64,000 nt of DNA from Rhodopseudomonas pseudopalustris. GTDB taxonomy: Bacteria > Pseudomonadota > Alphaproteobacteria > Rhizobiales > Xanthobacteraceae. Both the position numbers and the translations under genes were made by a program. The number at the start of each line of letters is the position of its first letter. Position 1 is the stretch's first letter. Under the pieces are notes generated by a model. It searched no databases. It was not told the DNA's origin and was given only the letters and a program-made list of their open reading frames with translations. Location: assembly GCF_900110435.1 (NCBI RefSeq), contig NZ_FODT01000004.1, positions 248,001 through 312,000 of the forward strand, in the 5' to 3' direction. Positions 1-8,451 of this stretch are shown in pieces.

Positions 1-1
1 G

Positions 2-73
2 CCGGTCACGGGGCAGATGTCGGACCGGCTGGTGCGTGAACTCGCCGTGGTGACGGGTCGCCCGATCGACTAA
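2..73 (+). CDS. C-terminal end of a gene cut by the window edge
   Basis: An open frame enters from the left edge and stops with TAA at 71-73. It encodes 23 residues ending RLVRELAVVTGRPID. The tail has the look of the end of a peptidoglycan-binding-like repeat (TGxMSDRLVREL), but that is only an impression from a very short stretch. I do not assign a function. An interspersed repeat follows immediately, as it does after several other genes here. Confidence 0.5.
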   Translation, partial: PVTGQMSDRLVRELAVVTGRPID

Positions 74-85
74 CTCTCCGCGGCC

Positions 86-156
86 TGCTCTGGATTGTTG
101 CTCTGGCACGCTTTTCTTTACGCGAAGCTGTATCCAACTCGCTCGAAAACGCTGTA
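86..156 (+). repeat. Interspersed repeat copy 1 (3' module only)
   Basis: The stretch acgcttttctttacgcgaag followed by a tatccaactcgctcgaaaacgct-like block matches the right half of the longer repeats at 1757, 12186, 18030 and 54969. The left palindromic module (ttctgat...atcagaa) is missing or degenerate in this copy. Confidence 0.6.
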
Positions 157-167
157 AGCCTCGCTCC

Positions 168-515
168 ATGAGACTGAAGAGTTCAATTTGGGTGTCGGCC
201 TATCTGCGCCGGTGCCAGTCCGAGGGCGTATTCGGCGCGGTGAGCCGGCGTGGCGCCGAGGAAGCGGGCGCGGTGTTCGTCAAGGTCGTGCTGCCCGACC
301 GCACCGCTATGCTTTACGTACCTGCGCCGCAGACCGCTTACGACGACAGCCGGCCGTTCGAGCGCGTTTTCGTGCCGGTGTCGCCGCAGCCGCAGGCCGA
401 AGCCGCGGTGGACGAGCGTCTCGCCAAGGAAATCCGGTTCGATCCGGATGTCTGGATCGTCGAGACCGAGGACCGCGCCGGACGGCACTTCCTCGATCTC
501 GCCAAGCAGAGCTAG
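168..515 (+). CDS. DUF1491 family protein
   Basis: A 115-residue protein of unknown function. The sequence begins MRLKSSIWVSAYLRRCQ and contains a GAVFVKVVLPDRTAMLYVPAP strand-rich core. Near the C-terminus is the segment DPDVWIVETEDRAGRHFLDL. This matches the DUF1491 family, usually about 110-120 residues and conserved in Alphaproteobacteria, so the length looks complete. It has no signal peptide or membrane segment and is probably cytosolic. It stands alone, converging on the DUF2336 gene across a palindromic repeat. Family assignment is from memory of the motif pattern and function is unknown. Confidence 0.8.
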   Translation: MRLKSSIWVSAYLRRCQSEGVFGAVSRRGAEEAGAVFVKVVLPDRTAMLYVPAPQTAYDDSRPFERVFVPVSPQPQAEAAVDERLAKEIRFDPDVWIVETEDRAGRHFLDLAKQS

Positions 516-547
516 GGCGGCTCCGAGCGAACTGAGAAATCTGGCGT

Positions 548-650
548 CTATAGCGTTTTCGAGCGAAGTGGATACCGGTACGCGTCAAGAAAACGCGTCA
601 GAATAAAGAGTAGCTCAGGTTCTGATTCTATCAGAACCGGAGAAGCTCTA
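548..650 (-). repeat. Interspersed repeat copy 2 (reverse orientation)
   Basis: This is a full-length copy of the roughly 100-bp repeat in inverted orientation. The block tagcgttttcgagcgaagtg is followed by the palindrome ggttctgat / atcagaacc and closes with agaagctcta. It lies between the convergent DUF1491 and DUF2336 genes, and its outer edge supplies the TAG stop codon of the DUF2336 gene at 648-650. Confidence 0.75.
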
Positions 651-1619
651 GCGATCGGTGCCGGTGCGTGTCGGCATCGCCGATCCCGGCTGCACCGCTG
701 GGCGGCCGCTTTGCGGCGTCGCGGCGCGGGCGCGATGGCGTTCGTCGTCATACAGCGCGGAGCGATACTTCGCGCGCGCTGTCGCGACGGTGGCGCCGCG
801 CCAGGCCGCCAACATGATCAGTGCGGTGCGTTCGCCGAGACGATCGTACAGCCGCGACAGACGATAGACCCGGTCGACCGACGCGCCGAGTTCCGGGTCG
901 AGGAACATCAGCACCTGCTCGAATACCGGACCCGGCATGTCGAGCGCCTTCATCGCGCACGCCAGCGGTTCGCCGCTGCTATCGGCCACCACTCGCTCGG
1001 CGGTGTTGGTCGACAGGATCAGCGCATCGCCGAGTTCGCGGGTGAAGTTCTCGGCGTCCGACGCATAAGCCGCCATGTGCAGCGTCTCGATCGCGCGCGC
1101 CGCCCGCGGCGCGTAGATCCGCGCTGCCGGACGCAGCGGCGCCTCGGCGAGATTGTGCAGGATCAGCGTGCGCTCCCGGGTGGACGCTGCGAAGAACATC
1201 TCGTTGAGCTGCGCGGCGTCTTCAGGCTGCATCTGCAGGCTCGCCGCGCGCTGCTCGGCGTCGGTCGGCGGACGCGCCGACCGGGCAGGTGGCTCGAAGG
1301 ATGCGACGTCGATCTTTGCGGCCTGCGGCACGCGCTGCTCGGCCGATGTCCGCAACGCCAGCCGCATCGCGATCGCGGGCGGCGTGTGCGGATAGATCGA
1401 CAGCCGCGCGCGCACCACCGCACGCGTCGCGTCGTCGACCTCGTCGATCAGCCGCGACGTCAGTTCGACGAATTGCTGCTCTTCTTCGCGGGTATGTGAG
1501 GCGCTCTGCACATACAGATCCGTCAGGACCCGCAGCAACGTCGGCCGAATGTCGACGCCCTCGCGATGCGAGAGCGCCATCAGACCGTCGAATCCGGGAA
1601 ATGGTGCAGGTGTGATCAT
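648..1619 (-). CDS. DUF2336 domain-containing protein
   Basis: A 323-residue protein starting MITPAPFPGFDGLMALSHREG. The first half, about residues 10-150, has the helical pattern of DUF2336 (FVELTSRLIDEVDDATRAVVRARLSIYPHTPPAIAMRLAL). This family is restricted mainly to Alphaproteobacteria and has HEAT-like helices. No signal peptide or membrane helix is visible. The C-terminus runs into the interspersed repeat, which provides the stop codon, so the last few residues may not be ancestral. The cellular role is not known; relatives have been linked loosely to regulation. Confidence 0.75.
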   Translation of the reverse strand: MITPAPFPGFDGLMALSHREGVDIRPTLLRVLTDLYVQSASHTREEEQQFVELTSRLIDEVDDATRAVVRARLSIYPHTPPAIAMRLALRTSAEQRVPQAAKIDVASFEPPARSARPPTDAEQRAASLQMQPEDAAQLNEMFFAASTRERTLILHNLAEAPLRPAARIYAPRAARAIETLHMAAYASDAENFTRELGDALILSTNTAERVVADSSGEPLACAMKALDMPGPVFEQVLMFLDPELGASVDRVYRLSRLYDRLGERTALIMLAAWRGATVATARAKYRSALYDDERHRARAATPQSGRPAVQPGSAMPTRTGTDR

Positions 1620-1756
1620 GGCGTCGCAAAGCAGGACAACTACGACAAACCTACCGCGCCGAGTTTAATGGCGCGTTAAGTAAAATCCTTCGTTAAGGCG
1701 GATGACGCGCTCGAGGTCAGGCGTGCGGCGGAGCGCGACTGCTTCTGACGTCACTA

Positions 1757-1860
1757 AAGCTATTTCGGTTCTGATTGAATCAGAACCGAAGCTCTAACTT
1801 GATGTTCCGACGCATTTTCCTGACGCGGGCCGGCATCCACTTCGCTCGAAAACGCTATAG
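1757..1860 (+). repeat. Interspersed repeat copy 3
   Basis: A full copy with a left module cggttctgattgaatcagaa (near-perfect palindrome), then agctctaacttgatg, then gacgcattttcctgacgcg and the tail cttcgctcgaaaacgct. It sits at the 3' side of the polysaccharide deacetylase gene. The rest of the 1620-1869 gap shows no coding potential. Confidence 0.75.
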
Positions 1861-1869
1861 ATGTCGTGC

Positions 1870-2916
1870 TTACTTCGCGTTGCCGCCGACGGTGCGGATC
1901 ACGTTGCCGATCGGCCGCGCATTGCTGACGGCCGGCTGCGCAGGGGCGACCTGTGCGTCGTATTCCGGCAGCGTGTTCACTTTGTCCTTGGCGGTGATGA
2001 ACACGATCTTGTAGCCGCCGGCCTTGAGCTGCGCGAGCAACTCGGGCAGCGCCTGCGCGGTCGATTGCTGGAAATCGTGCATCAGCAGGATGCCCTTGCC
2101 GGCCTTCTTCAGCTTGGTCATCACCGCGGTGATCAGTTGATCCGGCTTGTGGATGCGGAAATCCTCGGAGTCGATGTCGATCGAGAACGTCGCGATGTTG
2201 CGCTCGCCGAGATAGGCCTTGAGATCATGCGTCTGCCGAAGCTGCGGAAAGCGGAAGAACGGCGAGGTCGGCTGCCCGGCCGAGAGCGCGACGCCGCTGA
2301 TGCCCTTTTCAATCTCGGTCTTGGCGTCCGCAAACGGCTTGGTCGCGAGATTGACGTGCGACCAGGTGTGCGAACCCACGGTGTGGCCCGCGGCCACGAC
2401 CTGCTTGAGGATCGCAGGATGCCAGCTGGCATGTTTGCCGATCGGGAAGAACACCGCCTTGACGCACTGCGCCGCCAACGCCGCGAGAACCGCCGGCGTG
2501 TTCACTGGCCACGGACCGTCGTCGAAGGTCAGCGCGACTTCGCCGGGCTGCAGGAAGTCGTAGTCGCGATATTGCGACATGCCGAGACCCGGTCCGCCAT
2601 TGGTGTCGATCTCGACGGTGCGCGAGATGCCGAGCGCGTCTGGATTGTTGCAGGCTTGGACAGGCGCGGGGGCCGGCGCAGGCGCAGGCATCGCTGCGGG
2701 CTCCCTGGCGACGGCGGGCTGAATTGTCGGCGCCGGCGCCTTGGACGACTCGGAGGTCGGGGTCGGCCAGCGCGACGCGATCGCGCCGGTGGTGAGTTCG
2801 GAGGAGGCCGCAACAGTCTGCGCGCTCGGGGCCGAGAAATAAGCGCGTCCCGCACCGAGGCCAACCAGAACGGCCAGGGCACTGCAGCCTGCCGTCAACG
2901 CCACAACTTTACGCAT
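1870..2916 (-). CDS. Exported polysaccharide deacetylase (CE4-type)
   Basis: A 348-residue NodB-type deacetylase, expected to remove N- or O-acetyl groups from a cell-surface polysaccharide or peptidoglycan outside the inner membrane. The CE4 motifs are visible in order: TFDDGPWP (motif 1, catalytic Asp and metal Asp), SHTWSH (motif 2, metal-binding His pair), FFRFP (motif 3) and ILLMHD near the end. An N-terminal hydrophobic signal or anchor (MRKVVALTAGCSALAVLVGLG) is followed by a Pro/Ala-rich linker. The start at 2916 is preceded by GGGAG at good spacing; a longer in-frame reading lacks this and overlaps the neighbouring gene. The substrate cannot be deduced. Confidence 0.85.
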   Translation of the reverse strand: MRKVVALTAGCSALAVLVGLGAGRAYFSAPSAQTVAASSELTTGAIASRWPTPTSESSKAPAPTIQPAVAREPAAMPAPAPAPAPVQACNNPDALGISRTVEIDTNGGPGLGMSQYRDYDFLQPGEVALTFDDGPWPVNTPAVLAALAAQCVKAVFFPIGKHASWHPAILKQVVAAGHTVGSHTWSHVNLATKPFADAKTEIEKGISGVALSAGQPTSPFFRFPQLRQTHDLKAYLGERNIATFSIDIDSEDFRIHKPDQLITAVMTKLKKAGKGILLMHDFQQSTAQALPELLAQLKAGGYKIVFITAKDKVNTLPEYDAQVAPAQPAVSNARPIGNVIRTVGGNAK

Positions 2917-2995
2917 ACTCAACTCCCGAACCTGATTTCCGCTCGCAAACTTCAACTTGCTCGGAAAATGGTTAAGCTCGGGTTTGCTTCGCCAC

Positions 2996-3511
2996 CTAGC
3001 GGCGCGACTTCGTTCGTTTTTGGAAGGACTTCTTCGCCTGGGCCCGGGAACTCCGGGCCGCAGGTTTGGAACGTGCAGCTGGCTTCTCGGCGGTGTCGCC
3101 GGGCTGGGTCGAGGCGAACGAATGGCGCAGGCCGTCGAGATTGCTGCCGATCTCTCCGACCTGCTCCGACAGCTTCTTGGTTTCCGAGCGCTGCGCCGCG
3201 ACGAGGAGCTGGATCGCGCGAAGCTGGTCCTGAACGGCCTGCAACTGGTCGATCGACTCCTGTTGCGACATCTCCAGGCCCTTGGCCTTTTCCATGATCT
3301 GTTCGGAGGTTTGTGCAACCCGCGCCTGGACCTGACGGCCGGCGGCGACGCGCTCAGTTTCGGGTGTCATGCCGGTGGCCACCCGCCACAGGAAGATTGC
3401 GCCGATGCCGGAAATGATCAGCACCAAGGCTGCTGCCGCGATGGCGATCGGCTGCGCGCCGATCGTCGCCATGGCGCGGGACCGGAAGTCTGACGGCGGA
3501 ATCTCGGTCAT
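2996..3511 (-). CDS. Membrane-anchored coiled-coil protein, unknown
   Basis: About 171 residues starting MTEIPPSDFRSRAM. One transmembrane helix (IAIAAAALVLIISGIGAIFLW) is followed by a long heptad-like region (QTSEQIMEKAKGLEMSQQESIDQLQAVQDQLRAI onward) and a basic Lys/Arg/Ser/Ala-rich tail. The topology suggests a single-pass inner-membrane protein with a soluble coiled coil. I do not recognise a named family. It lies 79 bp upstream of the deacetylase on the same strand and could be cotranscribed with it. An upstream extension to 3652 is open, but the ATG at 3511 gives the natural short cytosolic N-terminus. Confidence 0.6.
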   Translation of the reverse strand: MTEIPPSDFRSRAMATIGAQPIAIAAAALVLIISGIGAIFLWRVATGMTPETERVAAGRQVQARVAQTSEQIMEKAKGLEMSQQESIDQLQAVQDQLRAIQLLVAAQRSETKKLSEQVGEIGSNLDGLRHSFASTQPGDTAEKPAARSKPAARSSRAQAKKSFQKRTKSRR

Positions 3512-3681
3512 GGACGTCACAAGCCTCGCGTCCGTGTGAAGTTCCCCACCCACCGCGACAAAATAGCATTTTGCGCGTGGGAGCTGCAACCGCCTGGGGC
3601 TCTCCATTAACACTGCATTAACCATAACGGGACTTAATGAGTCGCATCCCACCAGATCAGGAAGGGCTGTGAGAGGTCGAA

Positions 3682-3882
3682 ATGGGCACCATCATTGAAT
3701 TTCCGGCGAACGCGGCATCGCGGAGGTCGGGCTCAACTATGGTCCCCCCGCCGGACCACCACGCGAAGGTTCTGATCCTGCCGGTGGTCCGGATCGAACG
3801 CCATGCCGAGACCCGTGACGACGGCGGGCCGGGGCAGGGTGATGCGCCGCGCCGCCCCCGCCGCCGTCGCGTTCGATCCTGA
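3682..3882 (+). CDS. Small conserved-looking hypothetical protein
   Basis: 66 residues starting MGTIIEFPANAASRRS, with a polar body and an Arg-rich C-terminus (RRPRRRRVRS). A GAGAGG ribosome-binding site sits just upstream. It is in front of the lipoprotein gene at 3897, with a 14-bp gap and the same strand, so the two may form an operon. No domain is recognised and the protein is probably cytosolic and basic. Confidence 0.5.
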   Translation: MGTIIEFPANAASRRSGSTMVPPPDHHAKVLILPVVRIERHAETRDDGGPGQGDAPRRPRRRRVRS

Positions 3883-3896
3883 AACCGGTCATTGCA

Positions 3897-4673
3897 ATGC
3901 GGACGATCAGCAAACCGGCTTTGGTCCGGGATGATCGCGTCCGGCTTCCAGTCCTGTTGTTCGCGCTGCTCGGCGTGACCCTCGGCGGCTGCGCCGGAGG
4001 TGATTTCGGTCGAACCCGGGGGGATTTCGTCACAGACGACATGCATCGCTGGGTCGGCATCGAGGCGACCGGAAGCGTTGGCGCACGGCCGTCCGACTTC
4101 CAGCTCACCGACGAAGAGCGCACGCTGCGCGACATGGCCTATCCGCTGATCGAGCCGCCACGGCAGCGGCCGGCATGGAAGACCGTGTTCGGCGACTATC
4201 AGCCGATCGCAGCACCCTGGCGGCAGGCACCGCCGTTTGATCGCACCGCTTACGGCAAGATGCTGGTCGACGAGCCGCATCGCTCGCACACCTCGCGCTA
4301 CGCCGCGCTAAGCGAGGACATCCGCAACGACCTGACGCGATTCGAGCCGTTCAAATTCACCGCGATGCGGGTGATCGAACTCGACCGCAAGCGCAACGCG
4401 GCGCTGAAATACATCTCCGACCTGTCGCCGCGCGAGCGCGCCGATGCGATCGGCCGGATGGAGGAGAACGCGCTGATCGTGCAGTGGGTGCAGCAGTGCC
4501 TCCACCGCCGGGTCGCGTCCTATCGCTGGGGGCTGGAGCGGCTGGTGATCATGGCCCCGGACACGCTCGCCGCCGATGCCGACCGCCTGATCGTCGAGCT
4601 CGAGGCGCAGGCGTCGAACCTGTCAGTCCCGGCGGGGCCGGCGAGGGGGCATGTGCTCAAAGTCGGCGGCTGA
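3897..4673 (+). CDS. Hypothetical lipoprotein
   Basis: 258 residues. A signal sequence (VRLPVLLFALLGVTLGGCAGG) ends in a lipobox LGGC, predicting lipidation near residue 32 and a periplasmic location. The mature part is charged and includes helical segments (SPRERADAIGRMEENALIVQWVQQCL). No enzymatic motif is visible. It faces the DUF1254 gene convergently. The upstream Shine-Dalgarno is weak, so the exact start is uncertain. Confidence 0.65.
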   Translation: MRTISKPALVRDDRVRLPVLLFALLGVTLGGCAGGDFGRTRGDFVTDDMHRWVGIEATGSVGARPSDFQLTDEERTLRDMAYPLIEPPRQRPAWKTVFGDYQPIAAPWRQAPPFDRTAYGKMLVDEPHRSHTSRYAALSEDIRNDLTRFEPFKFTAMRVIELDRKRNAALKYISDLSPRERADAIGRMEENALIVQWVQQCLHRRVASYRWGLERLVIMAPDTLAADADRLIVELEAQASNLSVPAGPARGHVLKVGG

Positions 4674-4686
4674 GCACGCAATCTCC

Positions 4687-5250
4687 TCACGACTTCGCCT
4701 GCGGCTCGGGCTGCACCTTGCAGCTCGCCGAACTCAGCGCCGCGCGCGCCTGCGGCATCAGGCCGGGCTCCGAGGCCAGCGCTTTCATTACGATCAGACC
4801 CGTAGTACTCGGCGAGTCGATGATCAGCCGGTCGGCGGCGGTGACGTCTTCGTCTTCCGGCAGATTGCCGTGTTGCTCCGTAGTCATCAGGTCGAGTTCG
4901 ATGATCTTGCGGCCGGCGGAGCGGTCGTTGATCGCGTAATAGGCGACCTCGCTGCGGGTGTAGAACGACACAGCGGTGTAGGCCTGGCTGATCGGAACAG
5001 TGAGTTTCAAGGGACCGTTCGACAGATCGTAGCGGCACACTGCGACGGCGAAGGCCGGATCGAGGAACGGCAGCGGCGCGTTGTCCGGCGACGTCTGTGG
5101 GAGTTGCGAAACCTCGTTGACCTTGGTCAGCGGCGTGAGCCGCGCATAGGCGTCCTGGCTCGCGATCCGCGGCAGCGCCAGCACGCTGACGAGATGCACG
5201 ATGCCGCCGAGCACGATGCCTGCGATGATGGTGGTCAGGAGCCGGATCAT
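4687..5250 (-). CDS. DUF1254-type small membrane-anchored protein
   Basis: 187 residues with an N-terminal transmembrane segment (IIAGIVLGGIVHLVSVLALP) and an exported beta-rich body containing the pattern AVCRYDLSNGPLKLTVP and YTAVSFYTRSEVAYYAIND. This resembles DUF1254 proteins. It overlaps the upstream DUF1214 gene by 4 bp (ATGA), so the two are translationally coupled and probably act together. No catalytic residues can be assigned. Confidence 0.65.
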   Translation of the reverse strand: MIRLLTTIIAGIVLGGIVHLVSVLALPRIASQDAYARLTPLTKVNEVSQLPQTSPDNAPLPFLDPAFAVAVCRYDLSNGPLKLTVPISQAYTAVSFYTRSEVAYYAINDRSAGRKIIELDLMTTEQHGNLPEDEDVTAADRLIIDSPSTTGLIVMKALASEPGLMPQARAALSSASCKVQPEPQAKS

Positions 5251-5825
5251 GGGCAGCCCAGTGTGGCGATCGTCGGCATCGGCGCGTCGCGCTTGGTGCG
5301 GGTCGCGACGCCGACCGGTGTGTCGTAGAGCCGAAGCACCAGCATGTAGCGATCGACGCCGCCGGTCGGCAGCCAGTTGCCGGATCGCGACCGCGCCGCG
5401 ACGCGGATCTTGAACTCGCCGTCGGCGGCGCGCAGAATTTCCTGGCTGGTGAAGCCGTAGCGCTCGAGGCTGTTGGCGATCAGATAGCCGCGCGGATCGT
5501 AAAGCGTCAGAGTCCAGAATCGCGCCGCCGGCGTGACGCCGCTGACCTCGACGTCGCAGCGGCCGTCGAGCGGGCGCTTGCTGTCATCGGCCGTGGCGAT
5601 GAAGGCGATGCCGTCGCCGGCGCCGATCGGTAATTCGCCGCTGCGCGCGATCGCGGCGCGGGCATAAGGATCAATCTCGGCCGTGCCGGCGCGCGGCCGT
5701 GCGGTCCACGCGCCGATCGTCAGCGTGCCGAAATCGGTGCCGCGCGTCGCCGTCATCCAGGTCGCGCCGACGCCGACGCCCGCAGCGATGATCAGCGCCA
5801 GCAAAGTGAAGAAGATCAGCCGCAC
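5247..5825 (-). CDS. DUF1214 domain-containing exported protein
   Basis: 192 residues with an N-terminal membrane segment (LIFFTLLALIIAAGVGVGATW). The body includes DVEVSGVTPAARFWTLTLYD and RGYLIANSLERYGFTS, typical of DUF1214 (RFWSLTxYD...). DUF1214 and DUF1254 modules commonly occur together, and here they are split over two coupled genes (4-bp ATGA overlap). Conserved Asp/Arg/Tyr residues are visible but the biochemical role is unknown. Confidence 0.7.
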   Translation of the reverse strand: MRLIFFTLLALIIAAGVGVGATWMTATRGTDFGTLTIGAWTARPRAGTAEIDPYARAAIARSGELPIGAGDGIAFIATADDSKRPLDGRCDVEVSGVTPAARFWTLTLYDPRGYLIANSLERYGFTSQEILRAADGEFKIRVAARSRSGNWLPTGGVDRYMLVLRLYDTPVGVATRTKRDAPMPTIATLGCP

Positions 5826-5856
5826 GTTGCAATTGTCCTTGCGCTTCCCGCGGCCT

Positions 5857-8154
5857 TCAGTTCTTGCGCGGTCCGGATGCCGGCGCTCCGCCTGGCGACG
5901 CCGCCGCGAAGTTGTCCGGGAATCCGACAGTGGTCGACGACACCGGCTTGCCGGGCTCGGTCTTGTCTATCGCCTTCGCCGCGTCGTCGAGCATCTTTTC
6001 CAAGCGCGCCAGAATGTCCGCGCCGCGCCGCGTCAGCACCGGCGGCGGCGCCGGCTTGGCGTCGTCATCGGCAGCGCGCGCATTGGCCTGGGCCGGCGAG
6101 GCAGGAAGCCTGGTGCCCATGCCTACGCCGGCCAGCTCGGAGACCTCGACGCCCTGATGCGCCGCGATCATGATGTCGCGCCAGGTCTGCGCCGGCAGCG
6201 AGCCGCCGGTCATCCGGTTCGTCGGCGAGTAGTCGTCGTTGCCGTACCACACCGCGCAGCTGAAATTGCCGGTGTAGCCGACGAACCAGGCGTCGCGATA
6301 AGCATTCGTGGTTCCGGTCTTGCCCGCGGTCGGAATGCCGTCGAGCGCGGCGCGCCGCGCGGTGCCTTCGCTGACGACGTGACTCATCATGCCGGCCATG
6401 TCGGCGGCGACCGAAGCGGGGATCGCCTGTCGCGGCTTCGGGCCGTCACGATCGAACCGCCATACCAGATCGCCGGCGCCGGTGCGGACTTCCAGCACCG
6501 CATGCGGCGTCGGCGCCTTGCCCTTGTTCGGGAAGGTCGCGTAGGCGACGGCGTGTTCGAGCACGGTGACTTCGGTCGAGCCGATCGGCAGCGACGGGGT
6601 GTCGATCAGCGGCGCCTTGATGCCGAAGCGGCGCGCGACTTCGACGATCTTGGCGCGGCCGGCCTTCGGCCCGGCCTTGCCGCCGAGCGTGATCGAGAGC
6701 TTCACCGGCACGACATTGATCGAGCGCGTGATCGCCTGCGTCAGCGTCACCGAGCCGGAGTAAGAGTGGCCGTAGTTTTGCGGGCACCAGTTGCCGATGC
6801 AGACCGGGCCGTCGACCACGATCGAGGTGGGCTTGAAGCCGTTGAGCAGCGCCGTCGTGTAGACATACGGCTTGAACGACGAGCCGGGCTGGCGATAGGC
6901 GTCGACCGCGCGGTTGAACTGGCTGGAGCCGTAGTCGCGGCCGCCGACCATGGCGCGCACGCCGCCGTCGAGATCGGACAGCACGGTCGCCGCCTGGGTG
7001 GCGTGATAATCGCGGCCGAACTGGCGAAGCTGGTTTTCGATCGCGGCCTCGGCCGCGCGTTGCACGTTCGTGTCGATCGTGGTGCGCACCACGAACACGC
7101 GCTCGGTGTAGGATTTCGGGAACGTCTCGACGACCTTGCGGACTTCGTCGAACGCCCAGTCGAGATAGTAGTTCGGCGAATTCTCGTCGCGGCGATCGAC
7201 CACCGAAGCGGGATTGCGCCGCGCGCCGAACACCTGGCCCTCGGTCATGAAGCCGGCGTCGACCAGATTGTCGAGCACCACATTGGCGCGGGCGCGGGCG
7301 GCGGGCAGGTTGATGTGCGGCGCGAATTTGGTCGGCGCCTTGAACAGGCCGGCCAGCATCGCGGCCTCGGCGAGGTTCACGTCGCGCACCGATTTGTTGA
7401 AGTAGAAATGCGCCGCGCCGTCGGCGCCGAAGGTGCCGCCGCCCATGTAAGCGCGGTCGAGATAGAGCTTGAGAATCTCGTTCTTGCTGAGTCGCGTCTC
7501 GAGCCAGATCGCGAGGAAGGCCTCGTTGACCTTGCGCTCAAGCGTGCGTTCGTTCGACAGAAACAGGTTCTTGGCGAGTTGCTGCGAGATCGACGAGCCG
7601 CCCTGGCGCACCCCGCCGGCCTGCGCGTTGGTGACCAGCGCGCGCGCGGTGCCGGCGATGTCGATGCCGAAGTGATCGTAGAAGCGGCGGTCCTCGGTGG
7701 CGAGCGTCGCCTTGATCAGACTGTCGGGGAAATCTTCCAGCGGGATCGAGTCGTTGTGCTTGATGCCGCGGCTGCCGATCGGATTGCCGTAGCGATCGAG
7801 GAAGGTGACGGCGAGGTCGGATTTCTTCAGCCAGTCCTCGTCGGCGGTTTCGCGGAACGCCGGCTGCGCCAGCGCGAGCAGAACTAACAACCCGCCGGCG
7901 CCGATCGTGGCGGCTTCCGACAGCGGTTCGATGAACACCCAGCGCTTCCAGCGACCGACATAGAAACGGTCCATGAACGTGGAGAAGCGCTCCCACAATT
8001 CGCGGATGCCGACCGCGGAGGAGAACAGCGTCGAGTCGATCCGCGCGTCGAAATCCAGAAGCCGGTTCCGGATTCGCTGCTTCCAACGGTCTGGCAGAAT
8101 CTTCGGCACCGGGCTTTGACCAATCGCGTAAGGACGCCGGGCAGGGCGCCTCAA
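5857..8154 (-). CDS. Class A penicillin-binding protein (PBP1A family)
   Basis: 765 residues. A bifunctional peptidoglycan synthase that polymerises lipid II (GT51 domain) and cross-links stem peptides (transpeptidase). A cytosolic basic N-terminus is followed by one transmembrane helix near residues 85-105. The GT51 motif ATEDRRFYDHFGID with the catalytic Glu lies near residue 153. The transpeptidase active site SSFK (in QPGSSFKPY) lies near residue 422 and the KTGTTN box near residue 612. The C-terminus is Pro/Ala-rich. The length and motif order are complete. The gene stands alone; the 297-bp gap to the divergent ATPase operon holds its promoter region. Confidence 0.93.
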   Translation of the reverse strand: MRRPARRPYAIGQSPVPKILPDRWKQRIRNRLLDFDARIDSTLFSSAVGIRELWERFSTFMDRFYVGRWKRWVFIEPLSEAATIGAGGLLVLLALAQPAFRETADEDWLKKSDLAVTFLDRYGNPIGSRGIKHNDSIPLEDFPDSLIKATLATEDRRFYDHFGIDIAGTARALVTNAQAGGVRQGGSSISQQLAKNLFLSNERTLERKVNEAFLAIWLETRLSKNEILKLYLDRAYMGGGTFGADGAAHFYFNKSVRDVNLAEAAMLAGLFKAPTKFAPHINLPAARARANVVLDNLVDAGFMTEGQVFGARRNPASVVDRRDENSPNYYLDWAFDEVRKVVETFPKSYTERVFVVRTTIDTNVQRAAEAAIENQLRQFGRDYHATQAATVLSDLDGGVRAMVGGRDYGSSQFNRAVDAYRQPGSSFKPYVYTTALLNGFKPTSIVVDGPVCIGNWCPQNYGHSYSGSVTLTQAITRSINVVPVKLSITLGGKAGPKAGRAKIVEVARRFGIKAPLIDTPSLPIGSTEVTVLEHAVAYATFPNKGKAPTPHAVLEVRTGAGDLVWRFDRDGPKPRQAIPASVAADMAGMMSHVVSEGTARRAALDGIPTAGKTGTTNAYRDAWFVGYTGNFSCAVWYGNDDYSPTNRMTGGSLPAQTWRDIMIAAHQGVEVSELAGVGMGTRLPASPAQANARAADDDAKPAPPPVLTRRGADILARLEKMLDDAAKAIDKTEPGKPVSSTTVGFPDNFAAASPGGAPASGPRKN

Positions 8155-8382
8155 TCCGTCTTGCGGCAGCGTTGCGGCAAACCCAAGGCGCTTGCGGCAA
8201 TCCTGAGGAATCTCCCTCCTTGTAGCCGAGGGCCGCCTCTACACCAATGGCCGCGCAGGGAATTTTCAGGGATCATCGCAGGCGACGCGTTCAAACTCGC
8301 CGACTCCGGCCCGGCCTGATGGGGGCCGCGAATTGTTGGAGCCACTGGTGTCGAGGTACGCAGGGTTTTGAGGAATTATCAA

Positions 8383-8410
8383 TTGACGAATAAATTCATT
8401 TATGAATAAA
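8383..8410 (+). promoter_or_regulatory. AT-rich promoter/operator region of the ATPase operon
   Basis: In otherwise GC-rich DNA, positions 8375-8440 are strikingly AT-rich. A TTGACG -35-like hexamer lies at 8383-8388. A dyad ATTCAT-TT-ATGAAT lies at 8394-8407, and GAATAAAT is repeated directly in the same stretch. The dyad overlaps where a -10 element would fall, so it could be an operator. This is inferred from sequence only. Confidence 0.4.
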
Positions 8411-8451
8411 TCGGCCTATTGCGTAGTTTATTTTTGAAGTTAGGGGCTGTC

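Noticed and set aside
5683-7887. Long open frame antisense to the penicillin-binding protein
   Set aside because: Typical high-GC shadow frame; the opposite strand has all PBP motifs.
8419-8451. TTG start extending the first ATPase by 11 residues
   Set aside because: No ribosome site; the AT-rich stretch looks like promoter DNA, and AGGGG lies before the ATG at 8452.
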